64,000 bases of DNA from Rhea pennata (lineage: Eukaryota; Chordata; Aves; Rheiformes; Rheidae). The stretch spans positions 48,173,053 through 48,237,052 of the forward strand of contig NC_084702.1 in assembly GCF_028389875.1 (NCBI RefSeq). The letters are read 5' to 3'. The notes under the pieces are model-generated. The model saw nothing but the letters and a program-made list of their open reading frames with translations. It made no database searches and had not been told where the DNA came from. A program made the translations under genes and the position numbers. This document shows, one piece after another, positions 36,671 to 50,900 of this stretch (the first letter of the stretch is position 1; the number at the start of each line of letters is the position of its first letter).

Positions 36671-39600
36671 AGTTGCTTGGACAAAAACACATCACACCAT
36701 GAGACTGCATGGCTGCAACAGAAGGTAAATATGACTTAAGCATAAATCAAGGATTTTAGTTGGGACTTTAGTGTATCTGATGAAATGCTCTGAGATGCAT
36801 TTCAAACACTCACCATCACATGAAATGGCAATGTATTGTGCCAAATCATCAGCTACTTGACGAAACACGTTTCTGTCCATAAGGAAACCTGAAAGGATCC
36901 AATATTCCACTACAGTTCCAAGAATTGCATTTAACAGATTAGCTATTTCACGTCTGAAAGCCTAAAAGGAAGAAAAAGAGCATTAATAGACCGGTATTAT
37001 ACAACAAATCCATGCTGGTAATAAATTAGCAATAATACTAAAGAATACATTTAGACAAAAATCCTACTGTATTGCCAAATCATTCCTTCGTTGCCTTTCT
37101 TCAGTGCCAAATTAAGATTTGGCACTGGAGAAATACAAATTATTGTATATACTCTAAAACAAACAGCCATGTTAATACAAAATGAAATCAGTGCTTAGAA
37201 GTACAAAATGGGCTTTCTTTTTGAATAAGGTTTTGCTTAACTATAGGAGTTCAAGTACTGTACTGAGGCTAGATAACCTTTTGTCTTGCTTTATTAGTAT
37301 AGAGATCTGATTCTCCCCCTTCTATTAGGATTCTCTTCTAAAGATATCATCACAAAAGTAAAGCCCTGGTGATGACTAGCTGTGTACATCTGTGCCAAAA
37401 GAGGGAAAGCATGCAAGGTGCTATTCCTCTGTTCAGAAAAACTTTGGCAACCAAGTATTTGGGAGCAGGAAATTTTCTTGTGCTATCAAAAATTCTAACT
37501 GGACTAGCAGCTACATATTTTGAAAAAACAAAGCATAGATATTAGCCTTATTCTTTTCTTCCCAGAACTTGCACAAAATTGCCATGCGCAAATAAAGAAA
37601 TCATAGCAGATTTTCTTATGGAGGTATCAAGACAATATACAGCTCTTTGTTAACATGCTATCTAACAAGTATTGTGAGATAGAGGAAACTGTTTATTCAC
37701 CAGAATAAGTATTTTGCTTAATAATGACTGGATAGAGCAGCAGTTGCTAGCACTGGAGTTAGTCAATTCAAAGGTAAGTTGGATCTTGCTACACAACACT
37801 TATGTACAATGTAGAAATATTTATGCCATAATTCTGAAATATGTTACTCCTCCGACACAGCAAAGTCCCAATGTTTGTATGTAGTTTTGAAAGAAGTGTA
37901 ACCTGGAAGAGTATGTGACACATGGTAGCAATACATGAAATTCAGTTGCTAAAAGCCAGCTAACTAAGGTTCTACTGGTAAATCGCTACTGGGACACGCA
38001 GCCCCTTCACTGTCTGCTAAATCCTGCTACACGTGTTCTTGTAGAAGAGACTGTATGCTTGGACATACTGGACAACAGAAAATTTTGGACAAGAGACAGA
38101 CAAGTGAGTAAGTACTTATCTCTCAACTTGAGGTTTTACAGAATTACTTAAAGGAAACAGAACTATTCTGTCTTTTGTTGTGCTGTAATATCACAATGAA
38201 TTGTTTTTCTGATATTCCTTTGAGAACAAAATACGTTCAAAGATCAGTTTAAAATAATTTAATAGGATTCTCTCAGGAGCTGAGAAGCACCAGTGACTGA
38301 AACAGTTTGAGTTTCATCAGTAAATCAAATAGACATACGTACGAGCAACAGAGACCATGGCTAGTTGAGATTTATTATAGAAAAACTACAAACCCATTTG
38401 TGGAAAACCTACATAAATACTGTTCATATAATTAACAGCAACAATAGACTTTGTTGTCATTCAAAAGAAAAGGAATAAACATACCTACTACAGCTTGCCT
38501 GGAGAGGCTGTGGAATCTCCATCATTGGAGGTTTTTAAGAACTAGTTAGACAAACATCTATGAGAAATGGCTCTAGGCTAGATAGCCTACATGATGTTTG
38601 AGATCCCTTCCAGCTGTACTTTCTCATGTTCTATTTAACTCTTTGACTGATTTAGTTTGCCTCTCTCTTTACTATATCCTAATAATTCATTTTGGATGAA
38701 CTATGGGATCTGAGAATCTGATGATGAACAACTGAGAACATTGATATGACAGGTCAGCAATATTTAAAACCATTTTTTCAACTAATATTTAAATATTTTA
38801 AAATCTTTATTATTCCATACCTCCTAAAGATTTAGGAATAGAAAGTAAAGAAGCAATTTAAAATGCACTTAGACTTCTTTAAGTATGCATATCTCCTTTA
38901 CCATTGGACCCCACAGCAAAATCCTGGTGAATAATTTAATCCTGTCCATAGTTCTTCGAAGTAAATAATCTACACAAATGCAGCAAATTAGAATTTTAAC
39001 AGAGGTAAGTTGCAGGATCAAGGCCATACAAATATAGTCTCAGGCAGATATAGATGTTCTGCTCTACAGATGTAGAGCCCAACTATTAAAATTCTTTTTC
39101 TTGGTTTTCAATCACTAGATTGTCTTACTGAATCTATGAAATCAGATACAAGGAAGGGGAGAAAAGAAAACCTGACCTTGAGGCATTACATTGAAATAAC
39201 TACTGCTAATACAACAAGTATTAATGATGTTTCACAAAGTCAGAAATACAGTTGCAGACGAAATCTGGCTGATACCCAAGCTGCAACTACGTCTGCACAT
39301 CTAAGTATCTCTACACACTGACAAGGACAGCTCAGATAATGCTAACTGGCACAGGCTTTTTGGTTGACATTATAATAAAACAACAGTAGTATAAACAAGA
39401 GCTTCTACATAATATCAGGAAATAAATGGCTCAACATTAAAATAAGGAAAAGTGCTATAATTTACTGAAAGCAGTATCTATCTTAAATATATTTAACATA
39501 TTAAAATATTTTTTCAAACACAAAATAATAGAAACAGGAATAAAAAGACATGCAATATTACAAAGGAAAACAAAGAAAACTTTTCCATTAAGTATAGGAA

Positions 39601-41917
39601 TTGCTACCACGTATGACAAAACAACACTGTGCACATAAATAGCTCCTGTTATTCAACTAAAGAGGTTAAAACTAAAGAAAAGTCTATTCTGTTTTTCAAC
39701 TCTACTGCTTTCTGTTTTACAGCCATAGTCTTTTTCTGAAATTTAATTAGTATTTTCAACTACAAACTAAAATAAAAGGAAAAATATCAACAAATGACAA
39801 AATTTCCAGTGACATTTTAAAGAATAAAGTCTTATAAAGCTAAGTGATCTCTGAATGTCAATCTGTAATAAAATAATTTACAGAGGCTAACTGACTTTTT
39901 TGTACATACAAAAGCAATATTCAGAACATTATACAAATACTTTTATTCCTGGATGTGAAATAATAAATTACTCGTATAAACAACATAAGTTGCTATTTTA
40001 TTAACAGATGCAATTTCAGGTTAAGTGAAAATCTTTTTAAAAGAGAGGATTTTGTTTACACTGTCATGTAGATAAACTGTCAGACTATTAGTCACTGGAA
40101 CATGACACTTCAATCAACCAAAATTGAGACTATTCAGAAACTTCTGATCCTGTCCCTAAGGTTTACTACCTAAAAAATGCTTAAAAAACCCACTGTATTA
40201 CTATAAAATGTAGTACTTAATGCATAAAAAAACCTCTTAAAATCATGCAGAACTATTCTTTCAAATAATATTCAATTATAACAAAGTAATTGTGAAAAGT
40301 CATTCAATGATTGAATTCTACTCAAGCTGTTACAAACAGAATACCTGTTTGTTCCTTTGTATATTCTAAAGTTCAATTAACAGCTTTGATTCAAGGACCC
40401 TTGATGAGGAGTTTCATATCAAATCTATTATTTACCTTTGAGCTATACCATTTATTTTCTAGAATTACATTTGATATTGATTTAAAGACTTCAAGTGATG
40501 GAAAAACTACCATGTCCTTTGGCAATGCATTTTTAACTACAAGGATAGTGTATCAATTTTATTGCACTAAATTGTCCCAGCGGATAAACACAGTGATGAC
40601 TGAGGGGATCCAATTTCCTGTCACTAATTTTATTCTGGTACTTTCAAGATAAACGAAATCCTACCTATCACAGGAAAGCAAATGCACCCAGATATGTAAC
40701 TATTCCCTTATAGTCCTTCATTCTTTTATTTTTCATTGTTTCTGATACAGGTTATTACAGATCTGAAAAAACAAATATCCTCAGGGTATTTAAGCAAGAA
40801 AACCTGATCAACCCAGTTCAGCATTTCACCATGGAGCTTATAACTTAGGAAACTGTAATTGTTTCTGGCTTGTTTTTTAATTATTTTATTTTATTTTATT
40901 TTACCTTTCCTCTCCTCTCCAGTGCTGATTTGTTGCAATCTCTTTGATTCACATAAAAGAAGAAACTTCTCATCTGATTCTAAATAACTAAAATAAAAAT
41001 TGTCCACTTTTATCACTTAGATGAGAATGTGTTAGATATGCCTGAAAAAGCATTTCATGAAATTATTTTTCTATTTTTATTCATAGATAGTTTCACTGGA
41101 GAATTGGGTGAGAAATTCAGCAAATTGCATTTAACACGTTTGCTTCTTCCCACAAGTTAAGCTTCTGTAAGCTGTGAGACATGGTCACCTCCTTACACTG
41201 TACTACCAAATGCTTTATTTCTTTCCCTATACAGGCAGTGGGAATGCCAAAGTAGCTCCTTTAATTCAGTTTCTGAGTGGCATTAAGTGTATATTGTCAA
41301 TGTGTTGCTTCTTAAGCAAACAGCTTCTAAAAAGCAAAGTTGGTAACAATTCATCATACACCTAAACTGAAAAAAGGAAGGAAAATTTTGTATCCAATAT
41401 GCCATACTTAATAGCATGGAAATACTCTGTTTTTATTTATGCATCTCTAAAATAATTTTAAAAATTTAAGAAAACACAACACTTCTGTCTACATAGCTGG
41501 GGAGGATCTATTCCTGTGGCTTTTTGAATGATCTTTTCAACTATGTCCCAGAATTTTGAACTGAGGCTCTTGGTATAAATTGAAAAAAAATAAAAATAAA
41601 AAAAAAACACAGTATTTCAACTTTTAGCATACCAAAATTGAGAGTGCAAAAAGGGATAATGGCAATTTTTGCAAGTGAAAATGTGGTGAATATTTTGTTT
41701 TAGAATTTACTTTTGCCAAAAATGCCAGGGAAAATAAAATGCAATATATAAATATGAAGCTAAAGAATAAGGCTGTAAGAAAGAATGTACAAAATAACAG
41801 ATATTATCAGGCAAGAGTATAATGGGACTATATTTTAGGGCAAGAATTCATATCTGTTAGGATATTATACATTAAACTGGAAAAGCCACAGGAATCTTGG
41901 GTTTGTGCTGAAAGAAT

Positions 41918-41962
<45 letters not shown>

Positions 41963-44900
41963 GAGAGAGAGAGGAGGTATATATGTATACACACACATGC
42001 ATATATATGTGTGTCTATAAACTCTAAAGAAGAGGTAAGTTTCTGCATGCTTTATGTTGTGTTTTATTCTTTCTGTAAATTTATTTTCTATATACTTTGT
42101 ATCGTATCTGCCACAAGTGATTGTTCTGCTTATATAAAGAGCAGTTTATGAAACAGGTATGGTCTACAGTGCTGGAACTTGTCAAAAGAAGCCATGATAG
42201 AAAAAATAAAATGGTGCCTAAATTTAAACTGCAGACTCAACACCAGGAAACACATGAAAGCCATCTCATTTTCCAAAGAAGCAGAATGGCCATGGAAATC
42301 AACTGAATATAAGCCTGCTTGGCACTCAGTACCTTTGAAAAGGTAGGTTGTTTAAATACAAATATGGGTTTAGAAGCCTAATTTTAGTTACTTTTTTAAT
42401 ATCTCGACCAAGGATAAAAGACAGCACTGTTTCAGTATGGCTTACTTTGATATCCCTCAAAAAAGGTAGGAGGTCTGGTTAGGTAAAATGAGTAAAGCTG
42501 TCATTATGTTTAATCTTTCTGCTTTCTTAACATAATGAAAAACTAGCAGGTATTATACTGAAAGTGCTTTTTTCTCTGGAATACTTGATTTTCTATTGTT
42601 GTTCTGCTACTGTATTGAAAAAGTGAATGAGGTACCTATTTATTCTGTGCTTTCACAATAATTTAAAAGAGAACGGAGAGACAGCAGTAAGTTTGTGTTT
42701 TATGTGAGAATCTAGAAGTCAAAGATGTTTTAGAAGGCCTCTAGTTTCTGAAAAGAAAGAGGTGGTATAGAGGACACTCGATATCTTTTAGGTCAATGTC
42801 CTGCTGGTCAGCAGGTCACAGAACAGCAATTAAGTTGCCTTCAATTCCATTTTTATGAAAAGATCTAGGGAACATAACAAATGAAACTAAAGGACTTGAG
42901 AAGAAAATTGGGGCATTTATTAAAATCAAATTATGCAGAGCTGTAGAAAACAACAAAATTTGTTTTGTTAGCTTTTTCTTTCCAACATTTCCTGAATACA
43001 ATCTCTGTAAAATAAGATAATCATCTGTTAAACCTTATTGTTCGACAAGATGTGTTAAGCTTGTGTCCCTAATGACTACAGTAACACCTGCTGGTAAGGG
43101 CATGTGAACATCTGAATGTAGCCACCAAGCTACTCGTGACTCCAGTTCGTTTCTTCTCTACAGATCAATATGAGAATCTTATGGATCAATTCATTTCCTT
43201 TAGTGGAGCAAAACCCAGCATGCTTCACAACAAAAGGCAGATATAACAAGCAGCTGTGGTACTTACAGATAATTCCTCACAAAGAAACGAACAAAGGAAT
43301 GCCTTTTAAAAAATATGTTGGTCTTCATTATTTTATAGCATAAAATTCATACTCACATCATTTGTTCTGTTCATTTCTCTATGGGAAAGTATGACCCAAT
43401 CGGCTAGAATATTTATGTGTTTGGTAAAAAGCACTGAGGTTTCGCTTCCCAGCCAAAAGGTCTTCAGAAGAACCGTCTGTGGCATGACTTGCTGATGCTG
43501 TGAATTGGCCCCTTCAAACAAACTGTAAAAGAAAGTAAAAGAACCTGAATCTTCATGCCACTTTGATTACTATAGTTACCAGACAGGAACCTCATCTTCT
43601 GTCAAAACACACAAAGGTTTGGCAATTTTTAAGTATAGAAAGATCAGACACAATTTCTGATGAATAATAAGTAAAATAATGGTGACTATTATAGTCAAAC
43701 TATAGGAATTCTAATATCGTGCTAATATTATGTGAAGTACAGTCAGAGCAAAAACAATATTTTTTACACTTCATAAACTAAAGATAATTATCTTCCTAGT
43801 AAAAGATAACATTTAATTGAAATATTTTAAAATATCAGTAGGTTCAAACTCCTGCTTGTCTACCTTAAAGAATGAAAAATTGTATTGTAAAGTCAAAAAT
43901 GCAGCTTTATGAGTAAAATTAAATGCCTACTGAACCCTGTAATATAGTCAAATAATAGCTTATGTTAACAGCTTATGTTAAGCTGGAGACCTTAAAACAC
44001 AATTAGAAAAAAACAATACAAATTGCAATAAGCAAACTAAGAATTGAGAAATACAGAAAGAAATTCTAAGCAAAGACATGTCTGTGAGAACCACATCTTA
44101 TTAGGGACACACTAAAATCAGAATACAACTCGCTTGTACATACAGAAGCACATGTGAAACTGTGAAAAGTAGTAAGAAATAATTTTCCCATAAACCCCCA
44201 CCTTTTTGTTAGAAATTCTACTTCAGCTTTTACTAAGTCTAAGAAAAACTTCAATAATGTTTTGTGAACCATCCTCTGTTCATCTACTTTTTCTGAAACT
44301 GAGACTGCATGACAAATAGTTTTGCAATAAAGGCAGGACCTGAAAAATAAACACAAAAAATATACATTTGTATGATTAAAATGATACTGTGATTTACCAG
44401 CAAAAAAAGTAGTTTTAACTTTTGACAATTTTGACAAGTAAATACCTTGCTCCCCAGCAACATTCATCATTGTAATGCCAAACTTTTATGTTTTTAAAGC
44501 CAAATTTTCAGGAAAAAAAACTATGTTTGCTACTGGGGCTTTATGTTGTAGATGAAGATTTTATCTACAGTGTAATTTTAATTATTTATCTGTTAAATTT
44601 CTCTACTTGATTTACTTTACAATTACTGAATTTAACAGTAATTCTTAAAAATCCTGTCATTACAAGGTAGTCTAGTATTATAGACTACACTGTAACTTCC
44701 TATAAACCTTTGAACAGCATTTCACACAGACACTGTTTGACAGGAATATAGTATAAACATACAGTGCAGAATACATCTAATAATTGTCTAACAAGATACA
44801 GATGATTTTGAAGTGCAGAATATATTTTTGGATAGGATTTTGAATATTGGAATGAACACATACAAGCAAAAGAGCAAGTACACAACTGCAGGGTGTTCAT

Positions 44901-47900
44901 ATTCTGCCAGTAAGCACAGTTAAGAGCTTAATCTATACGATAAATTACTTTCCATTCAAGTGGCCTGTGACATGTTCCTAATCAAAATAGTTAAATGTTC
45001 AATTACAATGATTCATATTTAATGCCTTTGAAGACTAAGAGCATGTTTACAGTCATGTATTTGTAATCACTGTTATGTCAGTTTTTAAATATTGCCTAAG
45101 ATGGTATGATAGCAGTAAGATGAGGTACAGCTCCTCTTCCAAAGGAACAACTGAATTAATTTCTATTCAAGGAAGTCACAAAAAAAAAAAAAAAAAAAAA
45201 GAAAAGAAAAAGAAAATCCCAAGGTAAAGAATGGAGTAGCAACCCAAACAGTTGACATATGCAAAGTCATAGAATGGGTAGGTACATAGAATTTAATAAG
45301 ACTTGTTGAATAAAATTGTAATGCTATGACTAAAAGATATAATATGAAGCTTCATGTTTGGCAACATAAAATTGGAAGTTGTTTCACAACTGCAGACAGT
45401 TACATATAGATAGATATAGGGGTGGACACCCACACACCAGCACAGCACTAATATATAAATTATTCTAATTTGTGAAAATACAAAAATAAAACATTCTACA
45501 ACAAAACAGAAGAAGCAAACATAGGTTTTTTTTTTCCCTTTCCAATAAACACCTCTACCTGCATGCTAAACTGAAACATATAATGAAAGGTCCAGACCTC
45601 AATTATAATGCTAGACCTTCATGTACAGTTAACTTATCCAGGTGAAAAAGTGACTTAAGTACAACAGAATGCCAACTATCCTTCCTTGCCCCAATCTGAA
45701 GTAAAATAACACCTGTCTAATACCTCATTAAATTTTCTTACCTTACAAGCATCTCTATCAAGGACCATGTACCTTTCTTACAAATAGGACACTGAAGAAG
45801 GTCCAAATAATACCTTAACACAGAAGGGGACTTCCAAGGAGGATCAAGTTGGAGAACAAGATACAAAATATGAAGAAGTTTAGCAGAAAATATTGCATCA
45901 GTATTTCCCTGTAATAAAATGAGAAAATAATATTGGCTCCATATTGGCCAAAGATTGATGATCACTAAGAATTTATACATTTTCTTCATTCCGCATAATC
46001 CTAAGTGACAAAATTTAATTATGATCAGTTAATTAACATACAACTTAATGCAAAACTAGAAACAGCAAAATTCAGAATTTCCGTAAGAAAGAACAAAAAC
46101 AAGCACAGCTTGCACTACTCTGGTATTCCAGCATCATTGCTTAGAACAAACCTTGAATTGAACTCAGTATCTGTGGCCTACTAAGTTAAAAAAAAAAAAA
46201 AATCACACATATGCTGTTTCTCAAAGCAGCAGAAAGAATTCTGGGCTGGCTCTTTCATAATTTTTAGAGCACTATATTCCTATGGCTTATAAATAATAAA
46301 AAGGAAACAGATTAAATTTTTCCCTTGACTATAGGCTGCATTAAGGCTAACACTTTGATGAATAGGAAGTGAAGAGTTAATATTTCACTTGAAAAAAAAC
46401 AGAAAATACACTGACAGTAGCAAAGATTATAATATTTCCATTTCTTGGTTTAATATTTGTAATAGTTAAGCTTCAGATCTCACCAACAAGACATGTTCTA
46501 GAAGAGAATGAAGAAGTTGCACAGGGGGTATACAGTACTTTTGACCAGCTGCAAGTTCTGTGACTACATCAGGAAATAAATACTCTTCTACCAGTCCTTC
46601 GAGTATACAAAGGGTACCTCTGGACAGGTCAGTATTTTTAATCTAAAAATAAAATATCTTTGTAAGTAAGAGAACAGTTTAATACAGACCAAATACAAAC
46701 AAAAACTAATATGAAATTTCTAAGAAATATTGGTAATATAGTAAGGCAAGAGAACATTACACATTAGAATTGAAATAACTATTTATAGCCAGATTCAGTA
46801 AGTTGCTGTCATCTAGAAGGCCTTCACTTACTGAACTGGGTTTTCATTAAAAAGATAGTTCCTTTCATAATGTGCTTATCATCTCAGAAGATCTGAATAT
46901 ACTTAACCTTAAAAAAAAAATTACATTTACACACTCAATAACTTACCTGTAATTTATTCCTGAAAGGTATGCAAAGAAGTAAGTGTTAATATTTCTACAC
47001 ATGCACAGAGTACATGAGGACTGGAATAGTAAGATAATTAGCACCACTGGAACAGTTTGAAAATGAAAGAAAAATGTAAAATTATGAAACATATAATTTA
47101 TGAACAAACATTATAAATCTATAAAGCATATAGCTGTTTTATCTCCCTAGCACTCCTATTCCTATATAGCATATCAGGGAAGCAGCTAATGCTACAGATA
47201 ATGCAGGTACTGATCCCAGTGTATTACAAAGCTCTAAAGACCTTCTTAACAGCACAGGGCTCCCCTCTTACTCTCTGCCATTTATGACAGCAAAACACTT
47301 AACTTTGCAAGCTTTCAGAGGACCCATAAGGATCTAACAGCTTTCAAGAAATGCTTTATCTGCTCTGCAATTTCCCTGTTATCATCTGTACTTTGAGCTT
47401 ACCAAACCTTTATTTCTGTAGATTACTGATATGCAAGAGGAGCTAGTGAAGATGTTCTCAGTTACATTGCTATTTACCTCTGTTCTCTAGTCCAGGTTCA
47501 AGCAAAAGCCAAGAGGTACAATCCAGCAGCAACCATACCTCTACTAGAGCACAGCTTCTTGGGGCCTGATAATTTCTAGGTTTGAAATCCAGCTACTTTG
47601 CTGTAGGCTGAAGCCAACAAGAACCAGCATACAGACAAGCATAGTCAATGAAAAAGTTTGGGTACACATATAAGTCCAAGCCTCAAGTGTCCAGGCCAAT
47701 ATAGATATATTCGCAGAATCCTCTCAGGACAACACTGCCTGAGGCTCTGGTAAGTTCAAATAAACTGGGATAAGGAACCCAAACTGTGAAAGGCAGAAGC
47801 AGGGAAAGGAGATAATTGAACTGCTGGGAATTAAAAGGTTACATACATTTATTACTACTTTAGTCTCTAACACCTTGTAGACTTCAGGATATTTGCCAAG

Positions 47901-50900
47901 AAACTTGGCTTCTAATGCACATTACACATAAAGCTACTGAAGACATTCTACCAATTGTTTTAAAATCAAGGAAATACACAAACTTCAAGTCCAACTGAAG
48001 TTTTGAGGTCTATAGAGTAGACTTGTATTAGCCAAGTATTTTCCGAAAATGTTTTAGTAATAGACTAAAGACTTTAAGAGATCAAGTTAAACCTGTGGAA
48101 AAAAAAGCATAATCATAGTTAAATCATAGCACCATGTCCGCCTTAGGAACTTGGTTTCTTTACAAAGATATAATTTCTGAGATTCCTGTATTAGATTCTA
48201 ATGTACACCAGCCTTATATTAATGATAAATAAAACTGCTCATCTGGACAATTTGCTTTTAATCAGGTCTTTATGCATACGGATTATGCAACTTGCATTTA
48301 TTTCAATTTTCTCATTTATATATGCACTATTAAAATCTCCATGTTATTTCCTTTGGAAATAATGGTGGCATTCATACCTTTGTAATGCTAATTATATGCA
48401 AACAGCACATCTAAAGGGCAACCATAAACTGTTTAATGGCTCAAAGAACAACTCCTCTGTTGCATGGATTTCAGATGTGTGAAGATAACTTAGTATATTG
48501 TGCATGGATGAGTATGTCACTTCTGGCCCTCATCTGGTGATGCTATCAGGATCTGTCTTTTTATACTGTCTTTTTATAATTTAACCTAAATCGCATCAGG
48601 CCATATTTTTTTTGTCTTTTCTACACAGTAACAGGTAAATCTCTCTTAAGCAATAGTACTTAAAGAGTTTCTTTATGATAAAGAGGCCAGTACTGAAAGC
48701 ACTGCAAGAAAGAACAAATCTTCATGTACATCCAGTATTCTAATGAAGTTCTATTTATCTCTTAAATAATTTTATTAGACTGATGAGATAATCTAAGTAT
48801 TTTAAAATGTTTATTTGTTAGCTAATTTCACAACAGAAGTGTGTTCGTCTAACCTCAGAATAAAATTTCTTGTACACAGCAGGCTGTTTTTGCAAGAATC
48901 CTTACCTCTGAATTGCATTCATTCAGCAGGTCTATTTGAGTAGAATTATGTTTAACAGTCTGTAAAACAGGATAAAATCAACCTGTGCATTGGATACCAA
49001 CAGACATATTCCGTAAATACTGCATAAAAACAAAGAACGTTAACTTCTTTTTCAAGCGCAACTCAAGCAAAAAATTCTACATAGCAGTCTATTTATATTT
49101 ATCTTTTTAATATTTAGATCACAAAATTTTGAAATAGAGGATTAGTGACCTAAAAGGAAAATAATATAGGCACGTTTTCTCCTCCTTAGCTTTCCTTTTA
49201 TTCTTTGCTCCAGTTGCTACACAATGACAGTTTTATTAGTTTTCGCCCACTTACATAGATGCTAAATGTTTTTATTCTTTACAGTTTTTCTATGACAAAA
49301 TATAAATTTTGGATTCATCTTGCAACTCAACTGAAACCTGAAGACATGGCAGTAGGTGCAAAAATGTATTACTAACTTCAGTTACGGCCTACTGTTATGC
49401 ACTTATTTATATGTATTATCAAAAAGTCTTTTAGAAGAGTTTGTCCTAGGGATTATGATTAATCCTTCTACTCAGATCCATGTAAGAGTTTGAAGAAAAA
49501 CTAATCTGCTAAGTAGTGCACCTGTTGTATGTACAATATATGAGAAATTAGGGATGCATTTATTTTTTAAAGGTCTGGAGGCTATGATCTTGATAAAAAT
49601 GTTATTGATAAACCATGGAGTATTTGAGGGTGCATATTTAAGCAGCTTGTGCCTTCAACTCGTTAATTTTGGTTTTATATACTGTACACTGAGCATTTAG
49701 AAATTCTAATTCTTTTGCTATGAGAACTTACATTAATATACATTGTGGATCTGATTCTGCAGTTACAAAATTATATGTTGTTCTTTTTAACTGAGCTCCT
49801 ATCAGAATATTTACACAACATCATTTAGAGTCTGTGTAGCAAAGAGAGAAAACATATCCTGACTCAAAGCAATTAATTGTTGTTTCTAGATATGAAACAA
49901 TGCTTTTAATTGTTAATGTACTATGTTTACCATGATTAGGTATGTGTCAACATTAAAGAGTACATTTAGCTTTATTCTCTACTTATAATAAAAAACATTC
50001 ATAAGAATCAACAGAAAGTTTGCTTGCCCTAGGATATGGTAGGTTTTAAAAGCTTGTTAGTGTAATTTTGGTAGATAACAGACAAGTCATTGAAAGACTA
50101 TAATCTGATATAACATTTTGTTGGACTATATTAGCTATTATCAGACATATTACACTGAAATTTCAAATAGTCCACCAAGTCTTCCCCATGCCCATGCCTA
50201 CCATTTACCCTTCTAAATTATATTTTGGTTAATGCTGGATTGTAGTAAATAGGGTATTATTAAACACGGCAGGCTAGAAAGTTATCCGAATTTCAGAAAC
50301 TTTAAAAATATCTATTGTCTATGATGAAAGAAATTTAATTATATGTATTTTACATTTTATGCTAAGAAAGTAAAACTAATTGTTACCTACCTGAGCAAAA
50401 TACATGTGTTTTATCACAGCATTTTTCATTTCAACAAGCTGCATGTTAGATGTGATTTGTTTAGTTTCTTGTGCAGCTAGAAAATGATTAATTTGGATAA
50501 CTTCAGTATTTTGTATTTCCTTCTGTGAAGATCAAAACAAATCATCATTTCAATTCATCATCAATTCAATTTAATTTCAAATGGCATAGAAAACTAACAC
50601 TCCAAAACAGCTTTATGTGCTGAAGTCTTTCAGTATACCCTGTTGTAAATTCATGTGTGCATATGCATGTATTTTTCAAGAGTCGACACTACATGCCAGA
50701 TAAAACAGCTGTAGAAACAAGTCATTAATGCTGTAGGTAGTTCTAGCATGGGCATCATCAGTATGAGCTTCCCCATAATTATTTTTGTAATTGTCTCCAA
50801 CCTTGGCCCAATCTCTCACTGAAATGCAATCTGAGTTTCCATAATGGATTTGTTCTTTGGACTTTTAGAAAGCTAAAACCAAAACCTTTTCCATTAGAAG

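Larger units (their letters stand above)
34080..36813 (-). other. SLF1: SLF1 intron with palindromic and CA microsatellites
   Basis: A 2.7 kb intron. It holds 22 T at 35,081-35,102, a perfect (TG)n-TATACATATGTATA-(CA)n palindrome at 35,583-35,632, an A-rich stretch at 36,013-36,040 and a (CA)20 microsatellite at 36,627-36,666, all listed or mentioned elsewhere. No further exon is recognised. Confidence 0.8.
36962..43356 (-). other. SLF1: SLF1 intron, 6.4 kb, with a CR1 fragment
   Basis: The largest intron of the gene. It contains a CR1 LINE fragment (38,490-38,634), a TTTTA repeat near 40,880-40,903 and a (TA)18 microsatellite at 41,923-41,958 with flanking GA and GT/CA runs. Open frames at 40,311-40,652 and 42,121-42,306 lack coding resemblance. 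No extra SLF1 exon is needed: phases and homology join directly across it. Confidence 0.85.
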
